DNA from: a candidate division CSSED10-310 bacterium
Lineage (GTDB): Bacteria > CSSED10-310 > JAFGDC01
DNA: 12,509 nt
NCBI GenBank assembly: GCA_016932295.1
Contig: JAFGDC010000453.1
Span: forward strand, 1 to 12,509
Reading direction: 5' to 3'
Part shown: piece by piece, positions 8,083-12,509 of the stretch
Position numbering within the stretch: position 1 is the stretch's first letter
Layout: every line of letters starts with the position of its first letter
Made by a program: the position numbers and the translations under genes
Notes under the pieces: generated by a model
What the model saw: only the letters and a program-made list of their open reading frames with translations
The model's database searches: none
Told to the model about the DNA's origin: nothing

Positions 8083-8112
8083 AGTCCCTTGCGCAAACTG
8101 AGCAAAGGGACT
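8083..8112 (+). promoter_or_regulatory. Leader hairpin immediately before the transporter ribosome-binding site
   Basis: AGTCCCTTGC (8083-8092) pairs with GCAAAGGGACT (8102-8112), leaving one bulged A and a nine-base loop: ten base pairs. It ends four bases before the AGAGG of the ribosome-binding site and 12 bases before the chosen ATG. It could modulate translation or mark an mRNA processing point. The stem is seen directly; its function is inferred. Confidence 0.4.
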
Positions 8113-8124
8113 ATTAGAGGGCAC

Positions 8125-9309
8125 ATGAGATACTCACGTACGACCGCGGTATTCATGCTGGCTCTGGTTGTTTTCGCCTTCGGTTCAGCAATCAACAATT
8201 CGATTTTCAATAATTTTCTGGTCGATGCATTCAACATGTCCGCGGAACAGCGCGGCGGTCTCGAAATCCCCCGTGAGCTGCCGGGATTGCTTGTCACCCT
8301 TACCATCGGATTGTTTTTTTTCATCTCCGAACCATATCTGCTGGCAATTTCATGCGCCGTCGCAGCATTTGGCATCTTCGGAGTCGGAACCTGGAGCCCC
8401 GACCTTTTTTCTCTGTTGATCTGGATTTTCATCTGGTCCACCGGCATCCATGTTCAACTGGTGCTGATCGAAAAAATCTCCCTGGAAACAGGCATCGGTC
8501 TTGGCACCGGATCGAGATTGGGCCGCATGAACGGCCTGCGTTCACTGGGCATGATCCTGGGCGCCCTCTTCGTGATCGTTCCTGGGAAACGCCTGGAACT
8601 CGGATACCGGCACATGTTCACCGTGGCGGCCATCGCCATGATCTGCGCCGCCGCGTTGTACGCGACGCTGGGCAATGGCCTGCAGGCACGACGACGGCGG
8701 AGAACGCCGTTCGTGTTCAAGAAGCGCTACATGCGATACTATGTCCTGGCGGTTTTATTCGGCATCCGCAAGCAGATTTTCATCACATTCGCGCCATGGT
8801 TCCTGGTTCGCATCCTGCTATTCAGACCAGAAAACATCGCACGCATCCTGCTGGTGTCCGCTTCCCTTGGGATCTTCATCAAACCACTGCTGGGAAGGCT
8901 CATAGACGTCTGGGGTGAACGCAATGTGCTGGTGATGGACGGCATGATCATCTCCGTTTTCTGTCTGGGGTATGTGTTCCTTCCCCATTTCTTCGACGGG
9001 CTCGTCCTGGACCTGCTCATTAGCCTGTGTTTCATTCTGGACGACCTGATGTTCACGCTGCGTACCGCGCGAACCACGTGGCTCGCCAAGATCGCCGAGA
9101 CCCCGGAGGACATCACCGCCAGCATGTCCATGTCCGTCTCTTTGGATCATCTCCTCTCCATGACTATCTCCTGGATCGCCGGACTGGCCTGGATAGTGCT
9201 TGGCTACGAGTCGGTGTTCCTTTTCTGCGGAATAGTTGCCGTGATGATGACCCTGGTTTCGGCGGGGATAAAAACCCCAGGCGATAATGAACTTCTCGCC
9301 GCGGGTTGA
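8125..9309 (+). CDS. MFS-type transporter, 12 predicted helices
   Basis: The 394-residue protein has 12 hydrophobic segments in two groups of six, with the basic loop QARRRRRTPFVFKKRYMR between the halves, the standard layout of the major facilitator superfamily in the inner membrane. A motif-A-like loop, GRLIDVWGER (residues 257-266), lies between helices 8 and 9. The equivalent region of the first half is replaced by RGGLEIPRELPG (residues 43-54), an unusual conserved-looking stretch. ATG at 8125 is preferred because AGAGG lies four bases upstream; an in-frame TTG at 8089 sits inside a hairpin and has no ribosome-binding site. The substrate cannot be read from sequence. Its neighbour is a membrane prenyltransferase, so transport linked to a prenylated or lipid-type product is possible but only inferred. 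Confidence 0.82.
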   Translation: MRYSRTTAVFMLALVVFAFGSAINNSIFNNFLVDAFNMSAEQRGGLEIPRELPGLLVTLTIGLFFFISEPYLLAISCAVAAFGIFGVGTWSPDLFSLLIWIFIWSTGIHVQLVLIEKISLETGIGLGTGSRLGRMNGLRSLGMILGALFVIVPGKRLELGYRHMFTVAAIAMICAAALYATLGNGLQARRRRRTPFVFKKRYMRYYVLAVLFGIRKQIFITFAPWFLVRILLFRPENIARILLVSASLGIFIKPLLGRLIDVWGERNVLVMDGMIISVFCLGYVFLPHFFDGLVLDLLISLCFILDDLMFTLRTARTTWLAKIAETPEDITASMSMSVSLDHLLSMTISWIAGLAWIVLGYESVFLFCGIVAVMMTLVSAGIKTPGDNELLAAG

Positions 9310-9788
9310 GGCTCCCACCGTCGGTGAAAGTATCTGCGCGGTATGGCATCGGAATCGGCCGCGGCTGGTGATCGCCCCGAAGAAATGAACGGGGACGACC
9401 TGGCTTATGGCAATGATCGAGTAGGTCTGAGACCCGGCCGCCGTCCCCGTCGGACGTATGTGCGTTCGCCGCTCAACCGCGCCGGTGGCGCGTCGCCTCG
9501 CGGCTTCACTGGAGGCGCGGTGTGCGGAGCGACACCTTACATCATGCAAGATGTACTCCCGCCGGTACGGTTCTCGTCTATCCTCCCCGCGTACTCCACT
9601 CGCCATGCGTTGGCGCAATCATTCCTCTTCACCGCAAGGATGACAGGTCAGAAGAAATCCTCGGATTCCTGAAAAATCCAACAGTTTTCCGAGTAAGTAT
9701 GAACACGCGTGACCGATCACACTTGCATTGGTCTCTTCCTGGCCGCACAATTAAATGCCAGATCAAAACCATCGGCCGGGAGGAATCC
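9310..9788. other. Intergenic region, 479 bases
   Basis: I see no convincing gene. A plus-strand open frame at 9343-9672 lacks a ribosome-binding site and has an Arg/Pro/Ala-rich composition typical of chance frames in GC-rich DNA. Small hairpins occur: CGCGCC-GGT-GGCGCG (9478-9492), CGTCC/GGACG (9442-9456) and CCCCG/CGGGG (9375-9394). None has a T-tract. The lipoprotein's candidate promoter lies near the right end. Confidence 0.55.
9723..9751 (+). promoter_or_regulatory. Candidate promoter for the lipoprotein gene
   Basis: TTGCAT (9723-9728) and CACAAT (9746-9751) are separated by 17 bases. The matches are three of six at -35 and four of six at -10. The implied transcript would start about 30 bases before the ATG, just upstream of the ribosome-binding site. 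The spacing is good but the boxes are weak. Confidence 0.33.
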
Positions 9789-10238
9789 ATGAAGCACCAG
9801 GGAGGCACGATCCGCCTTCTTCTGTTCGTTCTGATCGTCGCCTGCGCCCGCGGTACGCGACCAGCGCCCGGTGATCCACCGCGCCAACTACTGGAGGAAG
9901 CCTTCCAGCGCGCTTCGGAAGTGGTCGAAGCACGCGTTGACAAGGTGATCGAGTTCCAGCGGTTCCCGGCAGACAGGGGAAACGCGGGATATGTCCATTA
10001 TCGCGCTTCGGGAACGGTGACACGGTGCTTCAAGGGTGTTTTGGAGCGGGATCGACCGTTGGAATTCCACTTCACGCTGGAGTACGATCCGGATGGATCC
10101 GTCTTTACCAGGCCAGGCACAAGACTGATATTTCTCAAGACAGATAACGAAGAACGCTTCTGGCTTCAGGATGAAGCAGCGCAGTTCATCTCCGCGCCGA
10201 GTTTGACGAAGGTGCTCCTGGAACTGTCGAAGAAGTGA
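9789..10238 (+). CDS. Small exported lipoprotein of unknown function
   Basis: The 149-residue product starts MKHQGGTIRLLLFVLIVAC. This is a signal peptide with a basic N-terminus, a hydrophobic core and a lipobox IVAC, so Cys19 should be lipidated and the mature protein anchored in the membrane. The open frame extends upstream to 9522, but GGAGG at 9779-9783, five bases before ATG 9789, and the signal peptide fix the start. The mature part (EVVEARVDKVIEF, VTRCFKGVLERDRPLEF, GTRLIFLKTDNEERFWL) shows alternating beta strands in a pattern like the netrin/TIMP-like fold: an exported-damage or binding strand, a KG turn, then a G-x-x-L-I-F-L strand. I do not recognise a specific family, and the fold is an inference. 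Apart from the lipidated Cys19, it has a single Cys in the mature chain. It stands alone between long non-coding stretches. Confidence 0.8.
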   Translation: MKHQGGTIRLLLFVLIVACARGTRPAPGDPPRQLLEEAFQRASEVVEARVDKVIEFQRFPADRGNAGYVHYRASGTVTRCFKGVLERDRPLEFHFTLEYDPDGSVFTRPGTRLIFLKTDNEERFWLQDEAAQFISAPSLTKVLLELSKK

Positions 10239-10240
10239 CC

Positions 10241-10256
10241 GGCGGCGCTGACCGCC
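10241..10256 (+). terminator. Small hairpin just after the lipoprotein stop
   Basis: GGCGG (10241-10245) and CCGCC (10252-10256) form a five-base-pair stem with a six-base loop, two bases after the TGA stop. There is no T-tract. It may be a weak 3' end structure. Confidence 0.28.
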
Positions 10257-10350
10257 AGCCATCCGGGATGCTGATTGAATTCGATGAACCACTGAGAGGA
10301 TCAGCGCCCAGGCTGACAAGATGGGTACCAGCCATCGGAGTCATGGGCAC

Positions 10351-10413
10351 GTAAAATTTTAATCGGTTTAAAAAAGAAAAATTATTGACGCTAACAAATT
10401 CTTACGTTAGTAT
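10351..10413 (+). promoter_or_regulatory. Strong sigma70-like promoter with AT-rich upstream element
   Basis: TTGACG (10385-10390, five of six) and TAGTAT (10408-10413, four of six) are spaced by exactly 17 bases. Directly upstream, 10351-10384 is almost entirely A and T, with AAAATTTTAAT and AAAAAAGAAAAATTATT stretches, in sharp contrast to the GC-rich surroundings. It resembles an UP element. Inverted arms CTAAC (10391-10395) and GTTAG (10406-10410) flank the spacer and enter the -10 box, so a repressor could compete with polymerase here. The predicted transcript starts near 10420. Confidence 0.65.
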
Positions 10414-10419
10414 TCGCGA

Positions 10420-10685
10420 GTTTATACACAACGAGGTCCAGACCGCTGGCGGCTCGCCCTTGGGGGAAGTGTGTGAACGTGTTTGTATCGGATCCTGCTG
10501 AACAAGAACAGTCGGTTGGCAGGTGTGGCTGGCGAGGAGAATCGTGACGAGGACGAGTGAAACACTGGGAACACACGGGTTGATCAGGAGAGAATCGTGC
10601 TATTGAAAAGTTGGCGGAATATTCACCTCATGGGTGTGGTCGATAAGGTGGAAGTTGTTCTTTTGGAGAGGGAAACGAGGTCATC
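10420..10685 (+). promoter_or_regulatory. Long 5' leader of the second surface-protein gene, with a paired element
   Basis: About 265 bases separate the promoter from the ATG, far more than translation needs. Two nested pairings enclose an internal segment: GTGTGT (10469-10474) with ACACAC (10571-10576), and GTGTTT (10479-10484) with AAACAC (10560-10565). Inside, CCTGC (10494-10498) pairs with GCAGG (10519-10523). This gives a closing stem with a small internal loop and at least one inner hairpin, a plan shared by riboswitches and other cis-acting leaders. I recognise no known riboswitch consensus. Confidence 0.4.
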
Positions 10686-10689
10686 ATGA
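10597..10689 (+). CDS. Possible 30-codon leader peptide overlapping the next start
   Basis: GTG at 10597 has a good ribosome-binding site, AGGAGAG at 10586-10592, four bases upstream. The frame runs 30 codons (VLLKSWRNIHLMGVVDKVEV, then VLLERETRSS) and stops at TGA 10687-10689, inside the ATGA that starts the surface-protein gene. Such one-base overlaps are the usual sign of translational coupling. There are no runs of a single regulatory amino acid as in attenuator peptides. The frame is short enough to be chance. Confidence 0.3.
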   Translation: MLLKSWRNIHLMGVVDKVEVVLLERETRSS

Positions 10690-12509
10690 AGTATCGTACG
10701 ACTGGTATGAATAGGGTTTTGATCACTTTTATCTTTTTTTCTCTGATGACCGCGGGAGCATCAGCGCTGGATGCGGTTCCGTTCCGCTCCTTTGAACCGG
10801 GTGGTGACACAGGGGGAATCGAGGCATGGTCGAATCCGGTCGTTCATCCCGTGGCGACCCGGGATGGTGGTGGAGACCGGGGACCCGGCACGGTTGGCGA
10901 CAGGGTGTGGAATGATGCGAATCGCAACGGCGAGCAGGATGAGGCTGCCAGTGAAGGTATCAACGGCGTGACGGTCAACTTGTATGCCGATGTGAACAGT
11001 AACGGGTCGTATGATTCCGGCACCGACACGCTGGTGACGTCGACGGTCACCGCAGACGATGGCGGTGCGGATCCGGGTTTTTACCAATTTTCGGCGGCGG
11101 CGGGAGACTATCTGATCCTGATACCAGCCTCCGAATTTCAATCAGGCGGCGAACTGGAGGGGTACCTGCGCAGCGCCACCAACTTTACATGGCTTACGGA
11201 AGCGACAGACAGCGACGGAGTGGAAGATGCCTCAGGCAACGTGGTGATTGCCACCAGTATCGTCGATGATCAGTCCGTCGATGATCTGGATATGGGGTTT
11301 CACCAGACACTGCTGGAGGATCGATTCGGCGTTCGGTTGCAGCTCACGAGTCCTTTCAGCGGAGGCAACTATTATCCATTCCTGTTGTCGAGCTTCACTC
11401 CCACCAAGAACACCGGAACCATCGACCATGTAGTCAATGATTGGTACGGTAACTGGACCTTCAGCAGCTTCACGCGTACCGACATCCGCGGGCAATGGCC
11501 GTCGGGTTCCGAGTATTATGATGTCGAAGCGCTTTACGTGGACGATGACTGCGAGAATCTTTACCTGGCCATCGTATGTTCCATTCCTTTCGACAAGGAC
11601 TGGGGGCAACTCTTCACCGGCGGCCAGCGGGGACCTGGAATCTGGGATCCAAGAGTCAGCACGGGAGAACATTGGATTCATTCCGGGGATGTGTCACTCA
11701 ATTTGAGTCTGGATTCGGACCGTGACGAGCGCGATTCCGATACCTGGCAGTATAATTTTGGTATTGACATCACTCATGACAACCGCAATGACCGCGACAG
11801 CCAGAACAATGTCCGGCTTCGGGATTCCGATCTGGGAAACCACTTGTGGAGGACATCCTACGATCCCGGCGGTTCGGATATTGAGGATCCCGGGAATGGG
11901 TATGATTGGTATACCGCGGCGGCGGGTTACAATGTACAAGCTCATTGGGAGCACACCAACTTCGATCCGGACAGCACCCAGTCCGCGACGTCTCCGGTGT
12001 TGGAGGACCTGGGAACCGTTGCTGTTCACTATTATCGTTATACATTCCCATTGGGTCGGGAAGAAAACAATGCCGAGACATGGATCATAGAAGCGACGAT
12101 TCCCCTCTCCATTTTTGGCGATGAAGCGCCTTCGTATGGGGATTCCTACGGGATTCATTATTCCGAAGGATGCCGGAACGATGGCAATTCCACCGATGCC
12201 GTTATTGAACTGGTGGGCGATATTGATTCGGACTGCTCTTTCTCCCCGACCCCTTCGATCACGCCGACGTTCACCTATTCTCCTACCTTCACCCCCACGC
12301 TGACGCCGACGATCACCCTGACACCCACCGATACTCCTACCCTGACGCCGACGGTCACCCTCACACCGACCAATACGCCGACCCTGACACCGACGGTCAC
12401 CCTCACACCGACCGATACGCCAACCCTGACGCCGACGGTCACCCTCACACCGACCGATACGCCAACCCTGACGCCAACCGTCACCCTGACGCCGACCGAT
12501 ACTCCCACA
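10686..12509 (+). CDS. Secreted SdrD-B-like surface protein with Thr/Pro linker (3' end outside window)
   Basis: There are 608 codons to the right edge with no stop. ATG 10686 follows GAGG (10677-10680) by five bases. Residues 1-27 form a signal peptide ending AGASA, with cleavage likely before Leu28. About 70-165 is an SdrD-B/Cna-B-like domain: GDRVWNDANRNGEQDEA, then GINGVTVNLYADVNSNGSYD with several Asp/Asn suited to calcium binding, then GFYQFSAAAGDYLILIP. About 205-515 is a beta-rich domain with YYDVEALYVDDDCENLYLAI (278-297), DVSLNL, FGIDI, and a closing WIIEATIPLSIF then GCRNDG. This order recalls extracellular proteins that carry PEP-CTERM-type sorting tails. From residue 518 a Thr/Pro linker begins and is still running at the edge. 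It is probably a cell-surface structural or adhesive protein with a C-terminal anchor beyond the window. No enzyme motif was seen. Confidence 0.88.
   Translation, partial: MKYRTTGMNRVLITFIFFSLMTAGASALDAVPFRSFEPGGDTGGIEAWSNPVVHPVATRDGGGDRGPGTVGDRVWNDANRNGEQDEAASEGINGVTVNLYADVNSNGSYDSGTDTLVTSTVTADDGGADPGFYQFSAAAGDYLILIPASEFQSGGELEGYLRSATNFTWLTEATDSDGVEDASGNVVIATSIVDDQSVDDLDMGFHQTLLEDRFGVRLQLTSPFSGGNYYPFLLSSFTPTKNTGTIDHVVNDWYGNWTFSSFTRTDIRGQWPSGSEYYDVEALYVDDDCENLYLAIVCSIPFDKDWGQLFTGGQRGPGIWDPRVSTGEHWIHSGDVSLNLSLDSDRDERDSDTWQYNFGIDITHDNRNDRDSQNNVRLRDSDLGNHLWRTSYDPGGSDIEDPGNGYDWYTAAAGYNVQAHWEHTNFDPDSTQSATSPVLEDLGTVAVHYYRYTFPLGREENNAETWIIEATIPLSIFGDEAPSYGDSYGIHYSEGCRNDGNSTDAVIELVGDIDSDCSFSPTPSITPTFTYSPTFTPTLTPTITLTPTDTPTLTPTVTLTPTNTPTLTPTVTLTPTDTPTLTPTVTLTPTDTPTLTPTVTLTPTDTPT
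12300..12509 (+). repeat. 42-bp tandem repeat, five units to the window edge
   Basis: Five consecutive 42-bp units (starts 12300, 12342, 12384, 12426, 12468) each encode the 14 residues LTPTVTLTPTDTPT with small changes: Ile for Val in unit 1, and Asn for Asp in unit 2. Units 3 and 4 differ at only one base, so recent slippage or unequal crossing-over is likely. The unit length keeps the frame. The array continues beyond the window. Confidence 0.9.

Noticed and set aside
8089..8124. TTG start for the transporter
   Set aside because: It has no ribosome-binding site and lies inside a hairpin arm. ATG 8125 has AGAGG upstream and begins a typical MFS N-terminus.
8818..9618. Minus-strand open frame of 266 codons
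   Set aside because: It overlaps the transporter C-terminal half antisense, is Arg/His-rich and has no supporting signals. The sense protein is clearly membrane-spanning.
9343..9672. Plus-strand open frame of 109 codons after the transporter
   Set aside because: There is no ribosome-binding site before the ATG, and the Arg/Pro/Gly-rich product lacks domain or membrane features.
9522..9788. Upstream extension of the lipoprotein gene to an ATG at 9522
   Set aside because: The internal ATG at 9789 has an excellent ribosome-binding site and opens directly into a lipoprotein signal peptide. The extension would bury that signal.
10473..10547. A 24-codon GTG frame in the leader
   Set aside because: It lies within the proposed paired element, has no link to the downstream gene and only a loose purine-rich sequence upstream.
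10420..10685. Cyclic-di-GMP riboswitch in the leader
   Set aside because: The conserved GGGCAAACC-type and ACGCAAAGCC-type blocks were looked for and not seen.
12275..12508. Minus-strand Gly/Val/Arg repeat protein
   Set aside because: It is the reverse reading of the 42-bp Thr/Pro-coding repeat.
12300..12509. CRISPR array
   Set aside because: The 42-bp units are contiguous with no unique spacers and encode an in-frame Thr/Pro linker.

Overview
The window is GC-rich bacterial chromosomal DNA, and every gene I can support lies on the + strand. The cell appears to be Gram-negative. The evidence is a lipoprotein with a clear lipobox, two very large secreted proteins with Thr/Pro-rich linkers, and a C-terminal Pro/hydrophobic/Arg tail on the first of them that resembles IPTL-CTERM or exosortase-type sorting tails. 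Long TPTPT linkers joined to CARDB, SdrD-B-like and repeat domains recall uncultured phyla whose genomes encode large surface proteins (Sumerlaeota, Omnitrophota, FCB/PVC relatives). That placement is a general impression, and the window contains no phylogenetic marker that settles it.

Layout. Positions 1-6642 hold the 3' part of a giant surface-protein gene that began before the window. Its first 1,196 codons are a nested repeat: units of about 50 residues in an eight-unit super-repeat of about 450 residues, seen two and two-thirds times. A Thr/Pro linker, CARDB and other beta-sandwich domains, a carboxypeptidase-regulatory-like domain, a second Thr/Pro linker and a membrane tail follow. A strong GC hairpin at 6666-6695 closes the gene. 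Positions 7000-7893 encode a MenA-like UbiA prenyltransferase and 8125-9309 a 12-helix MFS transporter, separated by about 230 bases that contain several hairpins. Positions 9789-10238 encode a small lipoprotein.

Positions 10239-10685 hold the most interesting regulatory DNA. There is an AT-rich island with the best sigma70-like promoter in the window (10385-10413) and a dyad over its spacer and -10 box. A leader of about 265 bases follows, with a long-range paired element and a possible 30-codon leader ORF that ends in an ATGA overlap with the next gene. That gene (10686 to the right edge, still open) encodes a second secreted protein: signal peptide, SdrD-B-like domain, a beta-rich domain, then a Thr/Pro linker built from a 42-bp tandem repeat.

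How the genes relate. The two large proteins and the lipoprotein are envelope or exported products. The two giants share linker style and possibly the same anchoring route. The prenyltransferase and transporter are inner-membrane proteins, perhaps a functional pair in quinone or other prenyl-lipid metabolism. The spacing (357, 231, 479 and 447 bases between genes) argues for several separate transcription units rather than one operon. No tRNA, rRNA, transposon or CRISPR array was seen.
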